From positions 1 to 18,699 of the forward strand of contig JBOFHT010000056.1 of NCBI GenBank assembly GCA_051649785.1: a stretch of DNA of 18,699 nucleotides. Direction: 5' to 3'. The position numbers were made by a program, and so were the translations under genes. Source of the DNA: JBOFHT01 sp051649785. GTDB taxonomy: Archaea > Methanobacteriota > Methanobacteria > Methanobacteriales > Methanobacteriaceae. Below are positions 1 through 7,264 of the stretch, piece after piece (within the stretch, counting starts at the first letter, position 1; each line of letters opens with the position of its first letter). The notes under the pieces are model-generated. The model saw only the letters and a program-made list of their open reading frames with translations. It was not told the DNA's origin and did no database searches.

Positions 1-329
1 ATCATTTAAATTTATACTATTTGAAAAGTTATTCTTAGATAAAATCTTTATTTTAAGAAATAAAAGTGTTTAATTAAAATAATAAAAACTATCATTTAAA
101 TTTTTCAATGTCTTGCACTACATATTAGGAACTTATTTAATATATAATTACTAATGTATTTATGTTAGTGGCTTTAGGATTATAGGTATTTGTCTAAATA
201 GCCATTACTATTGGTACGAACATTAATTGGCATTATTAATATTTTAAATATTTTAGGTATTACTAATAATAATAGTACTAATTCATTAATTATCTTATAG
301 TAAATTATAAAATAATTTGAGGTGTTAAA
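1..329. other. A/T-rich intergenic region upstream of the AIM24 gene
   Basis: No coding frame or RNA gene is visible. The 13-mer ATCATTTAAATTT occurs at 1-13 and again at 91-103. TATA-like stretches occur, for example around 137-149 and 242-250, but in DNA this A/T rich none can be singled out as the promoter. The last bases carry the ribosome-binding site GAGGTG, 8 bases before the ATG at 330. Confidence 0.5.
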
Positions 330-1010
330 ATGAGTAAATACTCTTTAGAAAACTTTGTTGAAGCAACTATACAAAAAGAAGATGGTTCTGAAATATTCGA
401 GCTTGAAAATGATTATATTGTTGATGTTCATGTTAATGGTAATGTTAAAGTTAAATTAGGGTCTATGATTGCCTATACGGGAGATATTAAATTTAAAAAA
501 GAATCTTCTCTTAGTGGTGGCTTAACTAAGTTTGTTAAAAAGACAATGACTGGTGAAAAATCTCCTATGATGGATTGTGATGGTTTTGGACACCTTTACA
601 TTGCTGATGATGGTAAAAGAGTAAAAATCATTGAATTAGAAAATGATACTATATTTGTTAATGGTTCTGATATTTTAGCTTTTGAAGAATCAATTGAGTG
701 GGATATTGTTACTTTGTCTTCTTCTGGAATGATGACTGGTGGCTTTTTCTCAATGAAACTTTCTGGTACAGGTTTTATTGCAATTACTAGCCATTACACA
801 CCTTTGACTTTAAAAGTTACTCATGATACTCCAGTTTATACGGATCCTGATGCTACTATAGCTTGGTCTGATGGTTTAAATATTAGTACAAAGTCTGATA
901 TTAATGTTAAAACTTTAATTGGGAAAAGTAGTGGTGAAACATTCCAAATGGAGTTTACTGGTGAAGGTTTTGTGATTGTACAACCTTTTGAAGAAGTTTA
1001 TATTGAATAA
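330..1010 (+). CDS. AIM24 family protein (TIGR00266-like)
   Basis: This is a 226-residue soluble protein with no signal peptide or membrane segment. The pattern of short beta strands, the motif GSMIAYTGDIKF near residues 43-54, the glycine-rich SSSGMMTGGFF segment, and the repeated 'GTGF.A' and 'GEGFV.V' turns fit the AIM24/TIGR00266 beta-helix family. In that family the protein is a single domain of about 220-250 residues, so this copy is full length. The cellular role is unknown in archaea; the name comes from a yeast mitochondrial protein. The start is supported by GAGGTG just upstream. comB follows 51 bases later on the same strand, so cotranscription is likely, although no functional link to coenzyme M synthesis is implied by the sequence. 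Confidence 0.85.
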   Translation: MSKYSLENFVEATIQKEDGSEIFELENDYIVDVHVNGNVKVKLGSMIAYTGDIKFKKESSLSGGLTKFVKKTMTGEKSPMMDCDGFGHLYIADDGKRVKIIELENDTIFVNGSDILAFEESIEWDIVTLSSSGMMTGGFFSMKLSGTGFIAITSHYTPLTLKVTHDTPVYTDPDATIAWSDGLNISTKSDINVKTLIGKSSGETFQMEFTGEGFVIVQPFEEVYIE

Positions 1011-1061
1011 ATTAATCATTGTAGCATCATTGATATTCAATATTGCAAATGGAGAATTTTT

Positions 1062-1841
1062 ATGAAAATTAATTTAACTTTAGAAAAAGCTAAAGATAGT
1101 GATTTAGCTATTATGGTTGATGCTTTAAGGGCCAGTACTACTATTACTGTTGCATTAGATAATTTTAAAGAAATTATTCCAGTTGAAAATATGGATGATG
1201 CTATGAAAATAGCTAAAAGAATTAATGGTGCTGTTTTAGCAGGTGAACGTGGTGGTGCTAAAATTGAAGACTTTGATTTTGGCAATTCTCCAGTTGATAT
1301 CCAAAATGCTACTGGTGATAGCTTAATTTTAACAACTAGTAATGGAACTAGAATTATGGAAGATATGAAATATAATATGAATACTATTTTAATTGGTAGC
1401 TTCATTAATTCTAAGGCTGTTGCAGAAATTGCTATAGAATTAGCTACTGATTCAATTGATGTTGTTATGGCGGGTGTTCAAGGAAAATTTGCTATTGAGG
1501 ACTTTTTAGCCAGTGGTGAGATACTTTATTGGATTAATAAAGAAATAGGTCATAAAATTAGTGGTTATGGAAATAATGATAATTATGACAATAATAACAA
1601 CTATAATAAAAAATCTAATAACAACCATAATAAAACCACTATCATTAGTGAATTTGCTAAAAGTGCTATTTTAGCTAGGTCTAATTGGGGTAAATCAAGT
1701 GAAGCAGTTCTTAATTCAAGATCATCTAAACGTTTGCATGAGTTAGGTTTAGGGAATGATGTTATGTTTTGTTTAAAACGTAATATTTCTCAAAAAGTAG
1801 CTATTTACGATAATGGTGTTTTAAAATCATTTAATAAATAA
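1062..1841 (+). CDS. comB: 2-phosphosulfolactate phosphatase (ComB)
   Basis: ComB removes phosphate from 2-phosphosulfolactate to give sulfolactate, the second step of coenzyme M biosynthesis from phosphoenolpyruvate and sulfite (Mg-dependent, cytosolic). Family signatures are clear: VDALRASTT at residues 19-27, GERGG at 61-65, GNSP at 74-77 and TTSNGT at 91-96, followed by MAGVQGKFAIEDF and a C-terminal SEFAKSAILARS helix. A GGAG ribosome-binding site sits about 8 bases before the ATG. The oddity is an asparagine/lysine-rich insert at about residues 168-192, between the conserved INKEIG and SEFAKSA parts. It makes the protein somewhat longer than usual and probably forms a surface loop. All the conserved blocks are intact, so the enzyme is expected to be active. 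Confidence 0.93.
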   Translation: MKINLTLEKAKDSDLAIMVDALRASTTITVALDNFKEIIPVENMDDAMKIAKRINGAVLAGERGGAKIEDFDFGNSPVDIQNATGDSLILTTSNGTRIMEDMKYNMNTILIGSFINSKAVAEIAIELATDSIDVVMAGVQGKFAIEDFLASGEILYWINKEIGHKISGYGNNDNYDNNNNYNKKSNNNHNKTTIISEFAKSAILARSNWGKSSEAVLNSRSSKRLHELGLGNDVMFCLKRNISQKVAIYDNGVLKSFNK

Positions 1842-1922
1842 AATTAATACTCTAGAAAAACTTTTTTAATATATCTTTTAATAGATGGTTCTATTTAGAT
1901 TTTTTATAGCTTTGGTGTTAAT

Positions 1923-2627
1923 TTGAAAATAGTTACAAGTCCTATGTGTGAAAAAATTGTAAGATTTGCAGGAATCACTAATTATATAGTTAACAAAAAC
2001 CCTGATAATGAAGATGGGGATTTAGCTATTATTTTATCTGAAAATAAGACTAAAATGCCATGTTTAAATCTTAAGTTAAATACATTTGCCCAAATTCGCA
2101 ATTCTATTTTTGAAGTTTCTAAGTATTCCAAGTATTCTAATGTTTCAGGCAAAGATATTGGCAAAATATTCTCTAATTATCCAGTAGCTAGTGATTTTAT
2201 TAATAAAGTCAAGGATAATAATTATATTAATTATAATTCCAAAATAAATGTTCTCGTTATTTCTAAGTTTTTAAGTGAAATTATTAATGATATGGGCTTT
2301 AACATAGTTAATACAATTTCTACAATTGAAATGGATAGTAATGATCTTAATATCTTAATTAATAATGTTATTTCTAATTATAACTTTGATTTTTTAGTTT
2401 ATCCTGATTATATGGATAGTTATATTAATATAGGCTATGCTAATAATGATGTGAGTAATGATAATACTGACAATAATAATAACTGTAATTCTTGTTTTAA
2501 ATCTTTTAATAACTCGATTAATGACTTTGCTGTTATTAAAGTTCCTTCTCATAAAAATGTTTCTTTAGATCCTATTAAACGTGCTGAATCTAGATATTCC
2601 TTAATTGAAAATGGGCTATTAAAATGA
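1923..2627 (+). CDS. Uncharacterised protein between comB and methanogenesis marker 7
   Basis: I do not recognise this 234-residue protein. The TTG start is chosen because GGTG lies 5 bases upstream (1914-1917) and the frame opens straight into MKIVTSPMCEKIVRFAGI, which looks like a real N-terminus. It appears to be an alpha/beta cytosolic protein with no membrane segments. Visible pieces are a polar middle, the strand INVLVISKFLSEIINDMGF, the strand FDFLVYPDYM, and a conserved-looking C-terminus (PSHKNVSLDPIKRAESRYS). An asparagine-rich tract with a nearby pair of cysteines (about residues 178-192) looks like the low-complexity inserts of neighbouring genes. Its position between a coenzyme M gene and a methanogenesis-marker gene suggests a methanogen-specific role, but that is guilt by association only. 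Confidence 0.7.
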   Translation: MKIVTSPMCEKIVRFAGITNYIVNKNPDNEDGDLAIILSENKTKMPCLNLKLNTFAQIRNSIFEVSKYSKYSNVSGKDIGKIFSNYPVASDFINKVKDNNYINYNSKINVLVISKFLSEIINDMGFNIVNTISTIEMDSNDLNILINNVISNYNFDFLVYPDYMDSYINIGYANNDVSNDNTDNNNNCNSCFKSFNNSINDFAVIKVPSHKNVSLDPIKRAESRYSLIENGLLK

Positions 2628-2987
2628 TATAATAATTATATTATCACAATTTACAATTTCCATTAATAACTATATTATTTTAATTAATAATTATGCTATT
2701 TCTATTTCTATATATTATTATTATTATTATTATTATTTCTGTATATTAATGTTAAATGATACTTTCATCAATTATTGGGACAATATAAAAAAACTAATAT
2801 ATGTAAACAAACTAATTATATTATAATTAAGAATATTATAAATTTTCTATTGGATATTATAATTAATATTCATAACATTTACTAATTCATAAATTTTATA
2901 AATAACTTTTTTATAAAAAATTCTAATATAATTTTAAATGTATTTATTACAATGCTAATTAATAGAGCAATTTAGGGAGATTAATCT
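2628..2987. other. A/T-rich intergenic region upstream of the marker 7 gene
   Basis: There are 360 bases without a credible coding frame. It holds an ATT microsatellite at 2714-2737 and long A/T runs. The ribosome-binding site GGGAG of the next gene lies at its end. TATA-like sequences around 2925-2950 could provide the promoter of the marker 7 gene, but this is not distinctive in such base composition. Confidence 0.5.
2714..2737. repeat. (ATT)8 microsatellite
   Basis: Eight perfect tandem ATT units lie in the spacer. Related AAT/ATT-rich tracts recur inside coding regions in this window, where they encode asparagine runs, so trinucleotide slippage seems common in this genome. Confidence 0.85.
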
Positions 2988-3899
2988 ATGTATGAAACTT
3001 TAACCTATTCTGGTGGTGTTCACAAAAGTGAGGAGATTAAAGAGCTTATTGATGATTTAGGTGGATTCATTCTCCAAGAAAACATTTTACAAATGGATTT
3101 AGTCATTAATATGGCTGTTCCTATTGAAGATGTTGATAAAATAAAAGAAAAAGCTAAATCTCTTTTAGGTGAGGTTGTTGTAGCTCCTATGGCTGGTACA
3201 GAAATAGCTATTGTTTCCCCAACTCTTGCTCGTCACCACTTACCTCATTCTGCCTGTGATATATCTGAATATATGCGTAGATTTGGAACAAAGGATAATA
3301 TGATTGGTTTAGCTCGTGGAGATGGGAAAGGAACTGCGGGAATATCTTATGATGAAATAAAACTCATTGAAGAACATGATTTGGCTATTTTTGCTTTAGG
3401 TAGCTTTGAACAATGTATTAAAGATAAGACATTCTTATTTGATGCTGTTGATATCCCTGTTGTAGTTACAGGTGCTCCTGAAATTCCTCTTGATGAGTTA
3501 CCTGGTGCTGATGCTTATGTTTCAGGATTAGGGCGAATTCCTAGAAGATTAAAAAGAGGAGAAAATATTAGAGCTCTTAGAAACTTAGCTAAAACTGTTG
3601 AAGATATTCTTGATAAAAAAAGAAGAGAAATGGCTCAAGATCCTCCATTAGCTCCTTCAATATTAGTTAAAAGTGAAATTGAAAATCAAGTAGCAGCTAT
3701 TAATCATGTAACTTCTCCAACTCCAGTCACAAGTCAGTTAGAAGGTGTTAGGGTTAAATTGGACTATGATAAATATCATAATGACATAGCTAATGTTTTA
3801 ATTGATGGAAAGCTTTTAGGCGACATTTCTGAGATTAAAAAGTCTAAAATGTATAATTATATTCTTGTTAAGCTTTTAAATGAGAGTGCTATTGTTTAA
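2988..3899 (+). CDS. Putative methanogenesis marker protein 7
   Basis: This 303-residue cytosolic protein starts MYETLTYSGGVHKSEEIKEL and carries the very conserved stretches MAGTEIAIVSPTLARHHLPH, ISEYMRRFG, NMIGLARGDGKGTA and ALGSFEQCIKDK. The size and start match the methanogen-restricted family annotated as 'putative methanogenesis marker protein 7', known only from methane-forming or related archaea. The family function is not established; it is presumed to serve methyl-coenzyme M reductase maturation or a linked process. The start has a GGGAG ribosome-binding site 8-9 bases away. Unlike its neighbours it has no asparagine-rich insert, consistent with strong constraint. The nearby comB gene fits a methanogenesis neighbourhood. 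Confidence 0.82.
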   Translation: MYETLTYSGGVHKSEEIKELIDDLGGFILQENILQMDLVINMAVPIEDVDKIKEKAKSLLGEVVVAPMAGTEIAIVSPTLARHHLPHSACDISEYMRRFGTKDNMIGLARGDGKGTAGISYDEIKLIEEHDLAIFALGSFEQCIKDKTFLFDAVDIPVVVTGAPEIPLDELPGADAYVSGLGRIPRRLKRGENIRALRNLAKTVEDILDKKRREMAQDPPLAPSILVKSEIENQVAAINHVTSPTPVTSQLEGVRVKLDYDKYHNDIANVLIDGKLLGDISEIKKSKMYNYILVKLLNESAIV

Positions 3900-3977
3900 T
3901 CTATCATAAATTTAATTTATATTTACTTTAGCTATAATTATATATTCTCTAAAACTATTAATTTAGCTAAGGCTACT

Positions 3978-4040
3978 ATTTTCATTTTTATTACCATTAT
4001 CTCCATCATTTTCATTATTACCATTATCATTATTACTTTT
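3978..4040. repeat. Imperfect ATT/ACC/ATC trinucleotide tract
   Basis: Between the marker 7 gene and the phosphoesterase gene lies a low-complexity run of TTTCATTATTACCATTATCA-like units. Read on the minus strand it would encode an Asn/Asp/Gly-rich peptide resembling the low-complexity inserts inside nearby proteins. No start codon with a ribosome-binding site precedes it, so I treat it as repeat expansion, not a gene. Confidence 0.55.
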
Positions 4041-4073
4041 ATAATTATTATTTTAAAAAGGGGCTCTAGAAAT

Positions 4074-5255
4074 ATGGATTTTGTAAAAATACGTTTTATA
4101 ATGCTTGGACCAGTTTTCACAATTCTTTACTCTATTTTTAACTATTTTTTAATAGCTTCTGTAGCTAATTTATTTGGTGGAATTAATAATAATATTCTTA
4201 TAGGAATTGTTTTAGCTATTGGGATAATTTATTTAGGTTCTATTATTGTTGAACTTAAAAAATCCAATCTTATTACTCGTTTTTTAATGACTGCTTCTGA
4301 AATTTATAAATGGATAAGTGTCATTGCTCTTTTTTTAACAATTGCAGTATATGCTTTTATTTTTATCTTTAATTCTATTAATAGTACTATTTTTGTTTTT
4401 AATATTGGTATTGGTTCTGATTTTAATACAATAATTATTAGCTATGGTATTTTAAGTATTTACTTAATTTTATTACCTATTTTGGCTATTTATCCATACT
4501 ATAATGCTCATAAAATTACTGTTAAAAGACATGAATTATTTGTTAAAGGTTTAAGTGAAGAACTTTCCATAATCCATATTTCTGACTTACATATTGGTTC
4601 TATACGTAATAATAAGCTTCTTAAGAACTTAGTTAGTAGCATTAATAATGATAATAATGTTAACGATCATAAAGCGGATTTAATTATTATTTCTGGAGAT
4701 TTAGCTGATGGGACATGTTCTATTGATGATAATTCATTTATAGAGCTTAAAAATTCCAAAGTCCCTATTATTTTCACTCCAGGGAATCATGACTACTATC
4801 CTGGAATTGATAATGTTATTTCCGCAGCTAAAAATGCAGGTATGATGGTTTTAAATAATGATACTATTGATTTTAAGGGTTTAAGTATTATTGGCATTAG
4901 TTTTGTTAATCAAAGAGAAATAAATGCTGGTGGTGGGGAAAATATTGTTAATAATAAACTTTCTTTCCATAATTTTGATGAAAATCAAGCTAGTATTCTA
5001 GTAAACCATTTTCCAGTAGCTTGGGACAATGCGAGAAGTTTAGGAATTGATATTCAACTATCGGGCCATACGCATGGTGGACAATTCTATCCTTTTAATT
5101 TATTTGTAAAAAGTGTATTTCCTTATCTTAAAGGTCTTTATGAAGAAGATGGTAAATATTTGTCAGTTACAAATGGTCTTGGGACATTAGGTCCTCCTAT
5201 GCGTTGGGGAACCGATTCTGAAATTGTTATTTTGGATTTAAAAAAGAAGAATTAG
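4074..5255 (+). CDS. Membrane-anchored metallophosphoesterase (YkuE/YaeI-like)
   Basis: The protein has 393 residues. The N-terminal part contains about four hydrophobic helices (roughly residues 8-32, 42-60, 78-98 and 120-143). The calcineurin-like phosphoesterase domain follows from about residue 160. Metal-binding motifs are all present: D171-x-H173 in ISDLHIG, D209 in SGDLADG, N238-H239-D240 in GNHDYYPG, H312 in VNHFP, and H332-x-H334 in SGHTHGG. This is the arrangement of COG1408-type membrane phosphoesterases, which use two metal ions; some bacterial relatives act on lipids or phosphate esters at the membrane. The substrate here is unknown. An AGGGG ribosome-binding site precedes the ATG. 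The gene is preceded by a trinucleotide tract and ends before a convergent hairpin. Confidence 0.9.
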   Translation: MDFVKIRFIMLGPVFTILYSIFNYFLIASVANLFGGINNNILIGIVLAIGIIYLGSIIVELKKSNLITRFLMTASEIYKWISVIALFLTIAVYAFIFIFNSINSTIFVFNIGIGSDFNTIIISYGILSIYLILLPILAIYPYYNAHKITVKRHELFVKGLSEELSIIHISDLHIGSIRNNKLLKNLVSSINNDNNVNDHKADLIIISGDLADGTCSIDDNSFIELKNSKVPIIFTPGNHDYYPGIDNVISAAKNAGMMVLNNDTIDFKGLSIIGISFVNQREINAGGGENIVNNKLSFHNFDENQASILVNHFPVAWDNARSLGIDIQLSGHTHGGQFYPFNLFVKSVFPYLKGLYEEDGKYLSVTNGLGTLGPPMRWGTDSEIVILDLKKKN

Positions 5256-5378
5256 TGTAATATTTCTCAATTAAGTGAAAAAGTCTCTAAAATCAATCTT
5301 TGATATATAATCCTCCGTGTGTTTTGAATAATGAGTTTTGTTGAAAGTCATTTAAGTTTTATTTCTCTAATTTTTTTT

Positions 5379-5415
5379 ATCAGCCTGTGAGTTACTCTTT
5401 GAATAACTTGCTGAT
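5379..5415. terminator. Stem-loop between convergent genes
   Basis: ATCAGC (5379-5384) pairs with GCTGAT (5410-5415), and inside it AGTTA (5390-5394) pairs with TAACT (5404-5408), leaving a 9-base loop and small bulges. Eight T residues lie immediately on the left, which is an oligo-A run as read by the minus-strand gene. It sits between the 3' ends of the phosphoesterase and the membrane protein, so it may end transcription from either side. Confidence 0.5.
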
Positions 5416-5422
5416 TTATTTA

Positions 5423-5935
5423 TCAAATAATTTTAACAATGAATAATGCATAAAAAATAGTCAATACTGAAGTTAATAATAGCATAACACTAACATTTCT
5501 ATTATTTATCATTGAATAATGTAAAGCAATAATACTTAAAATAACAAAAGATGCTACCATAATATTATTGAAAAGTATTCCAGAAATAAATGAAATAGAC
5601 ATTGAAATTATTAAAAATATAATTCCTTTTTTAAAATCCTTAATTGATAACAAAACACCAAATATTAATGTTAAAGATATTATTATTGAAAATATTGATA
5701 AATAAATATCATTTGCTGATAAAAAAGAAAATATTCCTCGAATAAAGAGGAATAAAAAAGCTATGATAAACAACATTTTCATCTTTATTACTTTCCTTCC
5801 ATAAATAACCCAACTTCCAATGATAAGTACAGCAATAGATGAGAATAACCATGCTAATGAATTATTTGATAATAATTCAAAAGATGAGACTGAAACTAAC
5901 ATATGGATAATATAAAATAATATTAGAAAAACCAA
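5423..5935 (-). CDS. Multi-spanning membrane protein, probably with a 5' frameshift
   Basis: The open frame of about 170 residues is almost wholly hydrophobic, with five or six predicted helices separated by short basic turns, for example YGRKVIKMK and IKDFKKG. No enzymatic motif is visible and I do not recognise the family. The nearest start is a TTG at 5935 without a good ribosome-binding site, and it falls inside the first hydrophobic helix, so it is unlikely to be the true start. The same frame stays open upstream to a stop at 6059-6061 and encodes a polar N-terminal region ending KKQSRIIKILGYGG. Just beyond it, an ATG at 6120 opens a hydrophilic frame that would join this one if a 4-base A run (6057-6060) had one more base. 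The intended gene is therefore probably 5423-6120. Confidence 0.7.
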   Translation of the reverse strand: MVFLILFYIIHMLVSVSSFELLSNNSLAWLFSSIAVLIIGSWVIYGRKVIKMKMLFIIAFLFLFIRGIFSFLSANDIYLSIFSIIISLTLIFGVLLSIKDFKKGIIFLIISMSISFISGILFNNIMVASFVILSIIALHYSMINNRNVSVMLLLTSVLTIFYALFIVKII

Positions 5936-6021
5936 GCCACCATATCCTAAAATTTTTATAATTCTAGACTGTTTTTTTAGATATACTGGATTTTTATTTA
6001 CATTAATTTCTTTTTCATTGT

Positions 6022-6120
6022 CTATTTTAGATAAATTATTGGGTAAAGAATTATAATTTTATAACTTAGTTGATTCCCTTCTGTTTCACTTTTTTTTATA
6101 AGTGTTTTATTATCATTCAT
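6022..6120 (-). pseudogene. Displaced N-terminal segment of the membrane protein gene
   Basis: An ATG at 6120 begins MNDNKTLIKKSETEGNQLSY and runs out of frame to a TAG at 6022-6024. Slipping by one base at the AAAA run (complement of 6057-6060) joins this hydrophilic start to the frame that continues NYNSLPNNLSKIDNEKE and then the hydrophobic helices. A short polar cytoplasmic tail before the first helix is a normal layout. A real mutation, a sequencing or assembly error at a homopolymer, or programmed slippage would all explain it; error or mutation is more likely. Confidence 0.5.
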
Positions 6121-6415
6121 CTATTTTTGAATTTCACTTTATTTGAGTTTATATATTATAATTTTTCAATTGTAATATTGTCTTTGAACTGTAAAAATAG
6201 CTTAAATATTTATATTATAACATTTTAAAAGCAATATTGCTGTTTAATGACAATAAAACTTATTAATAAGAATTTATAATATTATTAATCCTACTAATTG
6301 CAAAATAATATATGTTAATGATTATGTGTAATTTGGTGTATAATCATTTGATTTAGATGAATTTTTTATAATTTTATAAGATTTTTATTTAACTACTTAA
6401 TAGTAATTTTAGGGG
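6121..6415. other. Divergent intergenic region upstream of the ADP-ribosyltransferase-like gene
   Basis: The spacer is about 295 bases of A/T-rich DNA without a coding frame. It separates the minus-strand membrane protein from the plus-strand ADP-ribosyltransferase-like gene and should hold both promoters. It contains a 12-base perfect palindrome AGCAATATTGCT (6230-6241) and a 9-bp inverted repeat at 6317-6348. Confidence 0.5.
6317..6348. promoter_or_regulatory. 9-bp inverted repeat upstream of the ADP-ribosyltransferase-like gene
   Basis: AATGATTAT (6317-6325) is perfectly repeated in inverse orientation as ATAATCATT (6340-6348), around a 14-base centre that itself carries GTGTAATTTGGTGT. 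It lies roughly 70-110 bases upstream of the start and upstream of TATA-like sequence at 6364-6381, so it could be an operator or activator site. It could also arise by chance in A/T-rich DNA. Confidence 0.35.
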
Positions 6416-7036
6416 GTGATTTCTATTGTTAACTTTAGTAATAGTAACAATATCCTCGATAATGAGTATAAAGAATATAAGTCTAATGGATTTTTATTTA
6501 ATGATAAAAAACAGTTAGATAAATTAGATGAATTGTATTTTTTGGAAGCTAATGCTTATGAAAGAACTGCTATTTTAATATACACTTTAGATAATGAGTC
6601 AAAGATTAACTGGCATTTTCGAAAGGGTAAAACTGTTTGGGAAAATCGTGAAATTGGTGAATTTTGTGTAGATTCTATATTTTTTAGATTAATATCTAAG
6701 TATATGGATTCATCAACAAATAAAAATTATCTAAAAGAAAATACAATTTTATACCGGAGATTAGAAGATATAAGCTTTATTAAAAATTTTCATATTGGAG
6801 GTGTGTTTGAAGAATTAGGGTATTTATCAACATCATTTGATATAAAAATTGCAAAAAAATATGCTAAAAAAGGGTGGATACTCAAGATTAATGCTTTAAA
6901 AGGTGTTAAAGGAACTTATTCAAAGCAATATTCTGCCAATACCCGCGAAATGGAATTCACTTTCCCAAAAAATCATAAATTATTAATAATTGGGATTGAT
7001 GAAAGAAATAGAATTATTACTACAAAATTATATTAA
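6416..7036 (+). CDS. ADP-ribosyltransferase-like protein (R-S-ExE class)
   Basis: The C-terminal half has the three landmarks of ADP-ribosyltransferase exoenzyme-type folds, numbered from GTG 6416. The arginine is in ILYRRLED (R114/R115), the STS motif is in GYLSTSFD (residues 138-140), and the ExE pair is in REMEFTFP (E178, E180), followed by the typical KLLIIGI strand. Proteins of this class transfer ADP-ribose from NAD to a protein (often an arginine) or other target, and act as secreted toxins, phage-borne effectors or TA-type toxins. This one has about 105 residues of unrecognised N-terminal region and no signal peptide, so it would act inside the cell or on a phage or plasmid process. 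GTG 6416 overlaps the ribosome-binding site; an ATT at 6425 is at the proper distance and may be the real start. A small gene follows 48 bases downstream. Confidence 0.75.
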   Translation: MISIVNFSNSNNILDNEYKEYKSNGFLFNDKKQLDKLDELYFLEANAYERTAILIYTLDNESKINWHFRKGKTVWENREIGEFCVDSIFFRLISKYMDSSTNKNYLKENTILYRRLEDISFIKNFHIGGVFEELGYLSTSFDIKIAKKYAKKGWILKINALKGVKGTYSKQYSANTREMEFTFPKNHKLLIIGIDERNRIITTKLY

Positions 7037-7084
7037 CAATGAAAAATATATTATAATTAAATTAACTTATTTAAGGTGATAGTT

Positions 7085-7264
7085 ATGGTTATTAAAAATC
7101 CTTTTAATAAAGAGGGAATTGAAGCAGCAGATAGAATTCGCGAATATTATCGTATGCATCCTGAGGAAGCTGAAAAAATTAGTATGGAACGTGCACATAA
7201 TGATATTAAGGGATTTGTTTGGGCTGCTAAGAAGCAAATAGGTGGAAGTAACAAGTCAAAATAA
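7085..7264 (+). CDS. Small helical protein downstream of the ADP-ribosyltransferase-like gene
   Basis: The protein has 59 residues, starts MVIKNPFNKEGIEAADRIRE, and is charged and predicted mostly helical (REYYRMHPEEAEKISMERAH, then DIKGFVWAAKKQ). ATG 7085 is chosen over the in-frame GTG 7076 because GGTGAT at 7075-7080 is the ribosome-binding site and overlaps that GTG. The spacing from GGTGAT to the start is the same as for the proposed ATT start of the preceding gene. I do not recognise the family. Its size, charge and position behind a possible toxin make an antitoxin or immunity role conceivable, but nothing in the sequence proves it. Confidence 0.65.
   Translation: MVIKNPFNKEGIEAADRIREYYRMHPEEAEKISMERAHNDIKGFVWAAKKQIGGSNKSK

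Noticed and set aside
130..230. Possible structured RNA around the partial repeat TAGTGGCT / AGCCATTA
   Set aside because: Pairing is short and imperfect, and no tRNA or known RNA consensus fits.
1037..1405. 122-codon minus-strand frame opposite comB
   Set aside because: It is a hydrophobic antisense shadow of conserved comB codons, with no ribosome-binding site.
6230..6241. Palindrome AGCAATATTGCT as an operator
   Set aside because: Single 12-base palindrome in an A/T-rich spacer with no second copy; too weak to claim on its own.
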